From Cordilura impudica (lineage: Eukaryota > Arthropoda > Insecta > Diptera > Scathophagidae): 64,000 bases of DNA. Made by a program: the position numbers and the translations under genes. Positions 46,607-57,448 of this stretch are shown one piece after another. Under the pieces are notes generated by a model. The model was not told the origin of the DNA. It worked only from the letters and a program-made list of their open reading frames with translations, and did not search any database. The stretch spans positions 54,606,908 through 54,670,907 of the forward strand of contig OY821521.1 in the NCBI GenBank assembly GCA_963682025.1. Reading direction: 5' to 3'. Numbering within the stretch: position 1 is the stretch's first letter; each line of letters begins with the position of its first letter.

Positions 46607-46963
46607 TATTAATTGGCTAAGTGATGTCTTGTTACCGATGTTTTGTTCTACCATTTTATACCGATTTTGACCTAACGTACATTATGTGAAAGGTATTTCT
46701 TTTTAGCTGTTCACCAGATTTACAGATTTTTTAATTTGTCCTTTATTTTGAGTAAATTGCATTTAAAGTTGCTACTAACACATACATAAAATTATACATA
46801 TGCTATGTGTGTGTTTATAAAATTTGGTAATATGTTTGTTAATGAGTTTGTTATCTACATTCACAATAATAAACCAAAAATGTATTGGTTTGCGAATGCT
46901 AAATTGAGAAATGAAATTGCCTAGAAATTGCACTCGAATTTCTAGGGCTGGAATCTGCTAGTA
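46607..46963 (-). mobile_element. Family C repeat, reverse copy
   Basis: Reverse complement of the 39757 copy: ends with TAGGGCTGGAATCTGCTAG and contains GTTGCTACTAACACATACAT. Starts near AATATTAATTGGCTAAGTG. Confidence 0.6.
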
Positions 46964-47153
46964 TTAATTAAAAAGTGTTAATTTTAAAATACAAAAATAT
47001 CATTTTCTGACTGATCTTCAGGCCATACTATTGTTTTTATAAGTAAAATTTTTATTATTGAAGTGAATTTTATAATTTGCACAACATGAAGCATAAGGGT
47101 TTTATTATAAATTTTTATACGCAACCCTCCATCTTAAATACAATGAAAATATA
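46964..47153. other. Spacer before Tc1 element
   Basis: Nothing recognised. Confidence 0.4.
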
Positions 47154-48570
47154 CAGTGGCTCAGTAAAGTAGTCGGACAACCATTAAAACTATATTGACT
47201 TTTATATTTTGCATATTAAGATAATTGTAAGGATCAAAGTTATTATTGTTTTTTATGTTATGTTATTGCCGTTTAAAAAACAAAAACAATAAAAATACCT
47301 TGTTTTTTTTTTATTTTAATAAAAATTTTGCTAAGCGTAAAATTAAGGTTCAAATTAGTAGTCGGACAGACTTGTGTTTATTGTAAAACAAACTCGGGTA
47401 ATCCCCGCTCTATTATGCAGCTTGAATTTGGCGACATTACTAAAAACTGCAATGTCCATAAAAGTTAAAATTCATATATACATATATATTCTTTTAAATA
47501 AAATTTGTGAAAATGTTAAAATCGAAGTTATACATATCGGAAGAAACCAGAAAATTTATTGTAAAAAACTTTGAAGAAGGAAAATCGGTCCGAGATGTAG
47601 GGGATTTAGTTGAAAAACGAAATCAACAGGCCATCATGTAATGAAAAGGTAAAAAGAATCACAAACTGTGACCAAAATTGTTTAAAAGCTTGGACGAACG
47701 AGATTGGGATTGGATGAATGGTTAATATAATCCTAAAGTTAGTGCTCCAAAATTAGCTAATGAAATTTCTCAACGCATAAATATGAACTGTTACCCAGAA
47801 ACAGTAAGATTGTTGCTGTAATTATGCTTATAATGGTAGAGGCGCTCGGAAGAAACCATACATTATTAGTGTTAATAGGATTAAATGCACAAGTTTTGCA
47901 AAAAAAAAAAAAAAAAAAGTACAAATGGCAATGGATATTTTATTTTGGAATAAAGTTCTATTCACAGACAAAAGTTTATATAATTTATTCGGGTCAGACG
48001 GTCAGTATTAGTTTGGGGTTGCATATCCGTTTCTAGAGTTGGATAGAGTTAATAGATGTCATTATGAACCAAACTAAATATATATTCCTTCAAATACTGA
48101 CTATAAACGACACATTTCAGTTCTACCAGGATAATGATCCGAAACATAAAGCATGTGGCTGTTGTAAAATTGTCCACATGTACTCGAAACTCTAGCACAG
48201 TCCCCAGACATTAATGTTATCGAGCATTTATGGGAATATTTAGAAAAACAGCTACAAAAATACACGATTTCTAAAAAAACTCGAAAAGGCTATAAAGGAC
48301 GAATAGGCGAAACAATGCTGAGGAGATTGGAAGTAGTTATCAAAGGCAAATGCCTTCCTACTAAGTATTAACTATTGTTATCAATAGTTTAAGAGAGATC
48401 TGTTCAAAGTGTCCAACTAAATTTATATATATATTTTTTTTTTTTGCTTTTAAAATTATAATTATTGTTTGTTGTTATAAAACAAAAATGTTTTTAACAC
48501 TTTTTTGAATATGAAAAATATTAAAGTCAATATAATTTATATTTTGTCCGACTACTTTATTGAGCCACTT
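47154..48570 (+). mobile_element. Tc1-like element, both ends present, decayed
   Basis: 1,417 bp with inverted ends CAGTGGCTCAGTAAAGTAGT and, reversed, AAGTGGCTCAATAAAGTAGT, both followed by CGGACA and flanked by TA (47152-47153, 48571-48572). Contains a decayed transposase. Confidence 0.82.
47513..48320 (+). pseudogene. Tc1-like transposase of the 47154 element
   Basis: Start MLKSKLYISEETRKFIVKNF at 47513 (HTH), stop after QAIM. Later blocks NPKVSAPKLANEISQRINMN, FWNKVLFTDKSLYNLFGSDG (first Asp), NDPKHKA (second Asp, near 48137) and SPDINVIEHLWEYLEKQL (third Glu, near 48225). At least five lesions, one in an A18-type run at 47900. Confidence 0.75.
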
Positions 48571-49384
48571 TATAAAGTGTATACATGTTTTTATTTTAAT
48601 ATTCATATACTCCAAACGAACATTTGCAAAAAAGTATGGTTATTTAATAGTATGATTGTTTAACAACCAATTCAGTGCTTTTTTTTTTAAAAAGGCGACT
48701 TCATTCAGCCTTAAATTTTTATCTCCTCTTTATTTTTAATATAATTCTTGTACCTGGACACATCCTTGATTCCCAAAATAAAATAAATTTTTAAGTAAAA
48801 TTTAAAAAGTCTACATATTTGATTAACCAGGTGCTCGTTATATTCTTTAAAAAACAACAACAAAAATTTGTAAAAATATTTTTATAACATACTAGCTGTT
48901 TTTACACGGTCTTGCCCGGGATCCAAAGGCATTTGACTAGAAAAATGCGTTACTGTGATTACCAGGCGTTTTAAGTTCTGATTCCTTTGAGTTGCAAACG
49001 ATTCCGTTATATTTGATATTTACAAAATAAATAAAGTTAAAAAAAAAAAATAATAAACCGGTTTCACAGCTTATTTTTGAAGTATTTTTGTTGTAGCGTC
49101 TTATAAAAAAAAAAATGAATTAAGTCCCCAAACTTCTAAATTAAAAAATGAAAAAAATTAAAATTGAAATAAAAAATTAATTTACTACCCAAAAAACATA
49201 AAAATTGGGGAATTTTTTCATCATGAACAAATTCTCCAAACCCATACAAATTTTTGGGGAGAAAGTAAATTTTTTTTGGGGAATTTGTTCACTAGGGACT
49301 AAGTACTCAGCGCCTGCTTATCATTACAACTAACTATGTTTATGCACTTTTGAGTGTATTATGTATAGAAGTTACGAATTTTAG

Positions 49385-49924
49385 TTATTCTAGAGCTTTG
49401 GAATATGCAACATTTCTGGTTTTTCCTTCTGGTGCATATACGAAAAGATTGTGTTGGCTCCCAATTCTGGAGCAGGCTACATATAATTTTCTATGAGAAT
49501 AACACGGAGACTCTAAGTTGATACCTGCTACCGTAAGAGATTGTACTCTTATATACGTTATATTAAGAAAAACTTTTTGTACCATCTCTTGCAATGAAGG
49601 AACCAAATTACAAAAGTTTTCTGGGGGGGATATTAGAGTCGTTTCAGGAGTTTCACATTCCCTCGACGTTCTTTCTAGACATACTTGAGTAGATTCAGGC
49701 ATTTCCGCTCTTCTTAACAAAGCTTGTCTTGATCTTTGGGCTTAAAGACGTTGTTGGGTTTGCTCAGGTGTTTCAGCATTTCTCGGCTCAGTTTGTCTAA
49801 CTCGTTGAGACTCAATACGAATTTGGGTCTGATCGGTGGTCTCTAGAATTCTGTTTAGCCTAAGCCTTTTTGCATTTAAGGTAGTACAGCCTATATAACT
49901 ACGCTTTAAGGAGGCATGGTTCAA
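49385..49924 (-). pseudogene. Helitron Rep/Pif1 helicase, N- and C-termini fused
   Basis: From 49924: repetitive ETPEQTQQRL / MPESTQVCLERT motifs typical of Helitron N-terminal regions, one stop (49742). Then an abrupt change to LESPCYSHRKLYVACSRIGS and NLFVYAPEGKTRNVAYSKAL, the last motif of the Pif1-like helicase. The Rep nuclease and most of the helicase (over 1,000 aa) are deleted between them. Confidence 0.7.
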
Positions 49925-50429
49925 TTAAAATAACTAAATTTATCAAAAATGTTTCGTGGATATATGCGCTGTCTGCTTTCATGTGCAAGTCACAATTGCA
50001 AATTGTTCTTTTTCCACCTTTACAACTCAGTTATATACTGAAAAAGACGAAATTGAAATATTTGTAATAGGTTGCTTTCCAATGTAGCAAAAAGGCGAGT
50101 TGGAAATACATGTAATATATTGTTTTCTAATGTGGTTAAAAACGCGAGATGGAAATATTTGTATGATGTAACCTCATATGAGTAATCCTACAGCGGTAGT
50201 CAACCTGTATCTGTTCATCCACGAAATAAATCTTAAATCATTTTGGGGTGTTACAACTCATATAGTAAAAAAGGAAACACGAAAATATTTGTAACAGGTT
50301 GATTTACAATATTTATTTCATAATGGTGTAAACTCAAGAGAAGTAAGTAACGAGATTTATACACAAAGTTTTAGTAAAGTCCATTGAAAAATTAAAATAT
50401 GTATAACAAACACTAAAAGCGTATATAGA

Positions 50430-50830
50430 AAATTAAAAAAGTGGGCGAGGCCAATAAAAATATATGACGACCTGCCTGGGAAATGAGAATAATGTGCAGA
50501 ACATTCGAGCGGAACTCGTTAAAAAATTTAAAAATGCGGGTGCAAAGGTATGAGAGCCGGTACAAAGTATATGGCGAACTTCCCTGGAGTACAGACATTG
50601 TGTGTACCAAATTTCAGAGAAATCCGTTAAAAAAATAATTTGTATAGCGAACAAATATACCAAAAACAGAAAATGAATTGTATATAAAAAGTGGGCGTAA
50701 AAGTAAGCGTGGCCGGTAAGAACCATATGGCGATCTTCCCTGGAGTACAGAGATCATGTATACCGAATTTCAGAGAAATCCGTTGAAAAATAAAAATTTG
50801 TATAGCGGTCAAACAAACAAACAACCAAAC
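50430..50830 (+). repeat. Tandem repeat, about 130-170 bp units, three copies
   Basis: Each unit carries TATGGCGAACTTCCCTGGAG-like, ATTTCAGAGAAATCCGTT and TTTGTATAGCG segments preceded by GTGGGCG. The minus-strand ORFs here repeat the same peptide and are not genes. Confidence 0.75.
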
Positions 50831-50929
50831 AGAAAATGAATTATATGTATATAGATTTTAATATACATATAATTCATATTCTTAAAAAATAAAAAACGTT
50901 TACAAAACATTTAATTTAATGAAAATATT

Positions 50930-51840
50930 CTATCCCTTTGCTTTTATCACAGAACTCATTCTTGAGGGCATCGAATTGAACAAGTTTCGGGTCACCTCTT
51001 TGTTGATATTATACCACTCTTCCTGAAGTACACGTTTTAAGTATTCCTTGGTTCTTATTTCATGTTTTCTCACTTGACGATCCAAATGCTTTCAGAGATG
51101 CTCAATCGGATTCATGTCCGGTATTGTGGAGGTGATTTGAGCGGTTTTTTGACATTATATAGTAACCACTCCTTCACAATAAGTGCGGTGTGCTTTGGGT
51201 CGTTGTCATGTTGGAAGATATACGATTCTTCGAGATCCATTTTCTGTCCCGTAAATTAGTTTTCAAAATGTCCAAACATGTACATATATCGGTTTATTAT
51301 AGTATCGATAAATACTAAATTTCCTACGCCATATGCGGACTACACCCCAGACAATCACAGACTCACCACCGTGCTTTACAGTGGAAAACCTCCAAACCTT
51401 TTCACGTCCATCTGGTCCATGGATGTTGAATTCACTTTCGCCATAAAAATTACAGTATTCGAGAAAGTTTCACTGTGTTTTGCATGCTCTTAAAAATTTA
51501 AGCGCTTTTGGCGATTTAGTCTTATTTATGTACGCTTTTTTCTAATATTTCGGCGTTGATATCTTGCATTATATAGCACACGACGGACAGTCTGGGGGTT
51601 GTAAGTCTTACCAGTCTCGATTGCTATTTCAGACTGTATTTTCGGAGCACTTCATTTCGGAATTTTCTTAATTTCTCGTATGATTATTCGATTTTCTTGT
51701 TCCGTAAACTTACGTGGACGTCCAGATCTAGCCTTGTTTCTTGTATTTCATTGATAGACGGATAGATTTATTTTCTTGAAAGTACTTAATGATTAGTCTT
51801 TCATATCTTGTGAAACTTTACTCGTTTCGCCATTATATTA
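50930..51840 (-). pseudogene. Tc1-like transposase, decayed, near full length
   Basis: Minus-strand blocks in Tc1 order from 51840: GRPRKFTEQENRIIIREIKK-like HTH text, EYCKFYGESEFNIHGPDGRE (first Asp region), STVKHGGESVIVWGV, NDPKHTA (near 51210), PDMNPIEHL (near 51100) and EWYNINKEVTRNLFNSMPSR. Many frameshifts. Confidence 0.68.
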
Positions 51841-52640
51841 ATTTGGTATTGATTTTTGTTGTAATATTATTTATTTACTTTTTTTAAAGTGATGTTTATT
51901 TGAGTTTTTTTATTAAATGCACAAAAATAATATAAAAAACACGTGTTGTAAATACTGATCTAACTAAAAATTTTAAATTCGGCAGTTGTATACTTACTTT
52001 TGTGACGTTAATTTGATTGTTGTATAAAAAGTGCAGCCTATTATTTTTGAACTCTTAGTTAAAGAACAGATGTTAAGCAACAAACAGGGTGTAGAAATAA
52101 ATCACATTTTTTTTAAAATTAATCAAATAAAACAAATAAAACGCCATTTAGTGTATACTTATTGATGTGATTAACTGTATATATGTTTTTTGCATTAAAA
52201 GGGATTTTGGAAAAAAAATATGAACTACAACTGTTCAAATTTAAATTTAACTGATGGCAGCACTACAACTATTTTGCGTTGTTGTTTTTGCTGCCTGACG
52301 TTTAAAAATCTACTCATTTGTTATTTTTATGCGCTCTCTGTGCATCTTAAAAATATCTCTTTATATTTTTTGTTGTTTTGTTTTTCTTTTGATTTTGCAA
52401 ACATATTTTTTTTGTTGATATTTGTTTGTTTTTTTTTTTTTTCTTTCAATTTTCTTGTGGTAATATTTTAACGATTTTTCCTGTTTCTGTAATTTTTTTT
52501 TAAAATATTTTTCTCTTAATCAAAAAAGAAAAACAAATTGTAACTGCTGATGACAATGGTGATGTTGATAATAGAGGAGTTGCATTGTACGCAATTAGTG
52601 GCGTAATTGAGGCGATTTTGTTGTATAGTACATACAACAA
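51841..52640. other. Intron 1 proximal part, T-rich
   Basis: Runs of T and TTTG. No coding sequence supported. Confidence 0.4.
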
Positions 52641-52662
52641 ACATACATACATTCATACATAC

Positions 52663-52888
52663 CCACTGATAAACCAATTTCTTCAGCGATTTGTGTCCAT
52701 ATTTTTAGTTTAGCTTCAACATTTTTATAATCCGGATGGTGGGTATTATAGACAATGCCATGTTTTTTAACAATTTCAATAAAATCGGTGGTATTATCGG
52801 AAGTCGTTGACGATTCACTAATACCGCCGCGCTGCGTTCTCATTAATTTCATTATGTTACTTATGGAATTTATATCTTCAGAGCCCAT
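52663..52888 (-). CDS. MADF-BESS protein, first coding exon (MADF N-terminal half)
   Basis: Starts MGSEDINSISNIMKLMRTQR at 52888 and reaches FIEIVKKHGIVYNTHHPDYK and KIWTQIAEEIGLSV, the first half of a MADF domain (I-x-x-V-K...W-x-x-I-A). It stops at donor TCAGTGG|GTATGT in phase 1. The next coding exon is 22.7 kb away at 29958. The rest of the reading frame (GMYECMYV) is intron. No earlier in-frame Met seen, so this start is preferred. Confidence 0.8.
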
Positions 52889-54500
52889 GAAAACTTTTGA
52901 TTTGATTTTCTTCGTTCTAGAATACTTAAAGTGAAAATTTCAATACATATGTATATTACATTGATTAAATAGAAGCGATGAAACCACGACAAGAAGAGCA
53001 GGAGAGCAAACGAAACAAAATAAAAAAAAAAACACAAAAAAACTGCTGTTTTCGTTGTTGCCGTTTAGTCCGCGCACAAAAAGAGTTTTGTTGTTGTTGT
53101 AGGTTTGTGTGTGTTTCGCGCGATACCGACGACGATGCGTTATGGTATAGATGATGCGACCGCTCCGACAAATGTTGGACACTTGAATGAGACGATTATA
53201 GATATGCGAACTAACCAACAACCACCGCTTGACAAATGTAGTACATACAGTCAACAACAGCAGCAGCTGCAGCAGCACTACCACCACCACCACCACCAGT
53301 AACAACAACAACAAAGACGACGCAACGTTAGCAACGACGACAGGAAAAAAGAACAAACACACAGACACACGTACACACTCAATATTATGAAGAACCACCA
53401 ATATTAACTGCCACCAATGACTGACTGACTGACTGTCTATATATGTATGTCTGTATATATTCCCGATGAGAGGAGAACAACAACGGCTGGCTGAAGCGTC
53501 AGCACCAAAAAGTCGCAGCTACAGCAACCGCGTTAACAAATCGTTAGTGTAGTTTTGTTTTTAATGGTTTAGTTTATTTTTATTTTTTATTTTTAAATTT
53601 TATTCATCTTCTAGTCGGTCTGTTTAGTTCTGTTTGTTGTTGTTTTGTTATTCATCAACAGGCCGCATTAACATGTTAATGAAACAACTACAGCAACCCA
53701 AAACATTAAAAACAGAACGGATAACCGACTCTATATCCAGCAATTAGGACTGTTTCGCCTAAACTTTGAGCCAAGAACCATATAAAATATTATACGGTCC
53801 TCGTTAGAGCGTCGGCCTGTGATTTTTGCAAGGAAAGTTGTAACACTATATACGTACACACCACATACTCGTACATACCCAGAGAGCGGCGGTTTAATAT
53901 AGCACATCATGAGTATCAACATCATCATTATCATCATCTTCATTATCATACCATGCAGCTTTAGCAGCGGCAGCTGTTACAAACACCAGCATTTAAGGCA
54001 ACATTAGGCATTTATTCTGCCTCTGACCCCACCATCAGCTATATCCCTAACTACTATTTGTCAAGGTGTAGGTATCCAATACAACAACAACGGCAACAAC
54101 AACACCAACGACAACAACAACACTAGCAACACAAATTCGCTCAACGTAGGCAAGTCAAGTATTATACGAGTACTTGTACGTAAAAGATGTAGTACGAGCA
54201 GTGGAGGATAATGTTTGACAATCTCTTTCTCTATGTTTATTAAAGTATATAACACAGTACTGTTATAAATGTATAACGTCGTAAATACCTGACTAGTGGA
54301 TATACACGTTCGTCCTAAACGGCCTTCTCCATAAATCTCAATATATCTATTAACATTTAAGAAACATCACCACTCAAAAGAGCGTACTAGTTCGTAGTTG
54401 AAAGCTTAAGATCGAACAGCTTTAAGTCCTTATTCCAGATGGATCGTCCAGCATATTGTTAACTAAGTTTAGTTAAAATTAATGAATTTAAACAGAGATA
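52889..54500 (-). promoter_or_regulatory. 5' region of the MADF-BESS gene, simple repeats
   Basis: Probable 5' untranslated/promoter region, more GC-rich than its surroundings. It carries CAACAGCAGCAGCTGCAGCA plus (CAC)n near 53250-53300, (ATCATC)n near 53910-53945 and (CAACAA)n near 54085-54135. The His/Gln-rich plus-strand ORF at 53105 and the Leu/Val-rich minus-strand ORF at 52940-53401 are translations of these repeats. A TSS cannot be placed. Confidence 0.4.
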
Positions 54501-54514
54501 TTGTTTTTTTTTTT

Positions 54515-54735
54515 CCATATACCACACTGGGATTAGGGTGTAATAAGTTTGTGCTGATGTTTGTAGCTACAAAAAGTACTTTACCGGAACCCACATTTTA
54601 CATACCGATCGGCTCAAAGTTGATTTGGCGATGTCCGTCCGTCCGTCTGTCTGTCTGTCTATCTCTCTGTGTGTCCAAAACATTGTAATCAAATTACAGA
54701 TCGCAATTATAAATATGTTTGGGTAAAATTTCATT
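54515..54735 (+). mobile_element. HINE-like family A, diverged head
   Basis: CATATACCACACTGGGATTAGGGTGTAATAAG, GATCGGCTCAAAGTTG, then GATG(TCCG)n(TCTG)n at 54630-54660. The 3' half is missing: it stops at the Tc1 end (54737). Confidence 0.6.
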
Positions 54736-54736
54736 T

Positions 54737-55640
54737 ACAGTAGTTGCCAATACGTTGGAAACTTTGACAAAACTCTATGCCTATTTTGTTTTTTATAATA
54801 TCGCGTTAACTCCTAAAATTATGTATTTTTATTTGCGAAATCACTTTTTGGTGTGTTCGAAAGGTAATAAATTTGTTAAAAAAATTTAAAAAAAAAAATA
54901 GATAAATGAAAAAAATTATTTTTTTAGTGATGACAAAACAATGGAAACTTTTAAACTTCTGTACCAGAGTTGATTTACAAAATAAAAATAGAAGATGGTA
55001 TAAAAGGAAATTTACGAGTGTGAAATCTAACCGTTATTCAATATATTTATAGTTTCCGACGTTTTCTTTCCACTGTTTCTTAAACACAATACACTTTTTC
55101 AATATTTTATTCTAATATTATAAAATAATGGCCAGAATAAAGTTTTGCGAAGAGTTAAATACCAGAATAACAGATGTTTTTATTGCTAGCCTCAAACAAA
55201 ACAAAATTTGTGTGAAATATTCTATGAATAAATCCATAATTTAAAAAATTATCAAGAAATATCGTGAAAGAGGTACCGTGACGACTCAACATATAGGCGC
55301 AGGCCCCGTAAAACGAGTCAAGAGAGTTTAAAAATATCCGAATAAGCTACCTAAAGAGACCATTAACAACCTGAAACTGAAAATATGTGCTTGAACTGTT
55401 TCCCGACGTGCAATTGATGCTGATCTTGGTGGTTATCGTCCCGTGATGAAACTACTGATATCAGAGAAAAATCGTCCGGCTAGCATACATACATTTTGTT
55501 AAAGAACACATGAACTGGCCAAGAGGCAATTGGAATACTGTTCTCTTTTCAGATGAGTCCAAGTTTATTTTAAGAGTCTATGATGGAAGAACGTTTATAC
55601 GACGATCAAGGGAAATAGAGTAGATCCAAAATATACAAAT
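54737..55640 (+). pseudogene. Tc1-like element, 5' half
   Basis: The left end CAGTAGTTGCCAATACGTTG recurs in the relics at 20565 and 26755. A transposase start MARIKFCEELNTRITDVF at 55128 leads in broken frames through RERGTVTTQHIGAGPVKRVK to THELAKRQLEYCSLF and FSDESKFILRVYDGRTF (first Asp). Cut off near 55640 where LINE sequence begins. Confidence 0.7.
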
Positions 55641-56183
55641 AAAACTGTTATTGTCCTTATTGTACAATGACGAAATCATTTCTGGTGATTTCAATGGTAA
55701 CTTGCTAGTTGATAAGTCACTTTCAGAGCCCATGCAAACGCTCGGTCTTTTGCCTGTTAATACGATCGTTCCAACCCATTATCCAAGTGGCTCGAACAGT
55801 TTACTTGATGTATTCTTTACTAATCATAAAAGCAAAATACTGCTTTACGATCAATTTTCTGCCCCTGTTTTTTCGAAGCATGACTTAATTTTTATGATAT
55901 ATCATACCTATGTTAACAGTGAAGATGTACATTACACTTATAGAGATTTTCGTGGCATTGACTATACAGCGTTAAACCAGCGTATTGATTGCGTTCATTG
56001 GGATTCAATTTATGGTCTTGAGAATGTGAATGATCAAATTGCTTTCATTCAAAATAACCTTCTCACAATATTTTATGAAATTGTGCCTGAAAAAACAAGA
56101 ACACTTAAACCTATACAGCCTCCTTGGTTTACTTCAATTATAAAACGTTTAATTGATAAACGAGATTTGGCATATAAACGTTG
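55641..56183 (+). pseudogene. LINE endonuclease C-terminal part (5' of Transib insertion)
   Basis: GDFNGNLLVDKSLSEPMQTL, SLLDVFFTNHK and FSKHDLIFMIYH correspond to the conserved GDFN, D-V-x-x-T and SDH-like blocks of apurinic-type endonucleases in non-LTR elements, followed by the EN-RT linker (PPWFTSIIKRLIDKRDLAYK). The coding sequence breaks at 56183 where the Transib terminal repeat starts and resumes at 59754 (after the duplicated 5 bp). 5'-truncated inside the endonuclease. Confidence 0.78.
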
Positions 56184-56222
56184 CACAGTGGCGCCCGTAG
56201 AGCAAACGAGGTTGCAAAAATC
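56184..56222 (+). repeat. Transib left terminal repeat (23-RSS-like)
   Basis: CACAGTG + GCGCC common to both ends, 23-bp spacer in all, then GCAAAAATC; compare the RSS consensus CACAGTG-12/23-ACAAAAACC. Confidence 0.9.
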
Positions 56223-56267
56223 AAAATTTTCATGTGCGCCGACGAAGTTTTGAATAAACCCATGTAA

Positions 56268-56663
56268 AAGTGCTATTACATGATGTGTTTTTTTACATAT
56301 GTACTGTCAAATTTTCCCACAACAAAAGTTGTACACATCGTGTGATACATATGAAACATTGTTTATGTACAATACATGAGGAAAGTCACAAGTACATTTT
56401 TCAATTAGAACAGGTTCTATTTTTGCATGACAAACGTATGAAAATACAACACTGCTTGTGGCGAAAGAAAAACAGAGTAAATTACAAATTAAATCAGCTG
56501 TTGTTTACATTTAGAGGTTATGTCATACGGAAATACATATGCACGTGTGATAGCAAAAATTATGAATCGTATGTAAAAGACAATTTTGACAGACATGAGG
56601 AAATTCATATGGATAAAAAAAGTGACAGTACATATGTAAAAAACACATCGTGTAATAGCACCT
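56268..56663 (-). mobile_element. MITE, AGGTGCTATTACA family, copy 3 (inside Transib)
   Basis: 396-bp copy with both terminal repeats, flanked by TAA (56265-56267) and TTA (56664-56666). It lacks about 100 bp of A/T-rich centre present in copy 1. The 132-aa ORF across it is chance. Being inside the Transib, it is the youngest layer here. Confidence 0.8.
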
Positions 56664-57448
56664 TTATATGAAACTTTTCAACGATTTCAAATATGCTACT
56701 CTTAATAATATCACATTTTTAGTTTAGAAGATATAACCGTTCAAAGTTGACCGACTTTCGGTTTTCAAAAAAACACACAATTTTTAGTCAATTTGTTGCG
56801 ATTTCAGGTGTAATATCACGAAAAATAGGTAACGAATCGCCTTATTTTTTGTTTGTATTGATTGATGTATTTACTAAATGTATAATGATAAAAAAAAATT
56901 AACTGTTTGCTTTGTGTTTCTCCTGGTAAATCACTATTTAAAAACTATCCGTTTTTTCACTATTTTTCTATATTTGCCATATTTGCAAAACATGTTCTTT
57001 GATTATTTCTTTATATAATTCAAAAGGTAAAAAAGGTTAGAAAGACATGGTTTTGACTGACAGTAGTTTGATCTAATAGTTTGAAAATTGCATTTTAAGT
57101 CGGTTGTCTACCTGTGAGCCTCTGCCAAAGTCTACTCCCAATATTCTGTTACAGACACAGGACGCACAAAAAACTACTCATTGAAATTCGCAGGTATGCA
57201 CCTCACTTAATAATTACTTTGGAGTACAAATGGTCAAGAACAATATTGACTTATGGTCCCTCCAGGTAGGCACAAATCTTATTTAGACACGAGCATAATA
57301 TCAAAATTGCATAATTCAGCCTAAATCCATATGTATGCAGGGAACAGGTAAATTTTTAGGCATGGTAGCATAAGCCTATATATTGCAAAATAAGCATAAT
57401 GCCTGGATTAGACTATGACTGAAAGTTGGCGCAACAAGTACTGAAAAC

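Larger units (their letters stand above)
48893..50870 (-). mobile_element. Helitron remnant, collapsed
   Basis: One boundary has ACTAGCTGTTTTTACACGG and CTTGCCCGGG (about 48893), a form common at ends of insect Helitron/Helentron-type elements. The other side has tandem repeats ending near ATATGTATATAGAT (50858). The coding relic is 49924-49385. Exact ends are not certain. Confidence 0.5.
29959..52662 (-). other. 22.7-kb intron of the MADF-BESS gene, packed with transposons
   Basis: Bounded by donor TCAGTGG|GTATGT (minus strand, 52662) and acceptor CACCAACAG (29959). It separates the two halves of one MADF domain. It contains HINE, piggyBac, foldback, nested hAT/RTE/LINE/Tc1, heptamer arrays, Helitron and Tc1 sequences listed separately. 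29959-30344 has no recognisable feature. Confidence 0.75.

Noticed and set aside
50413..50824. Overlapping minus ORFs of 65-97 aa
   Set aside because: Produced by tandem repeat units; the same peptide recurs.
52940..53401. 153-aa minus ORF and 65-aa plus ORF (poly-Gln/His)
   Set aside because: Triplet repeats in the 5' region of the MADF-BESS gene; no domain, opposite frames both open.
56270..56671. 132-aa plus-strand ORF
   Set aside because: Coincides with a MITE including both terminal repeats.
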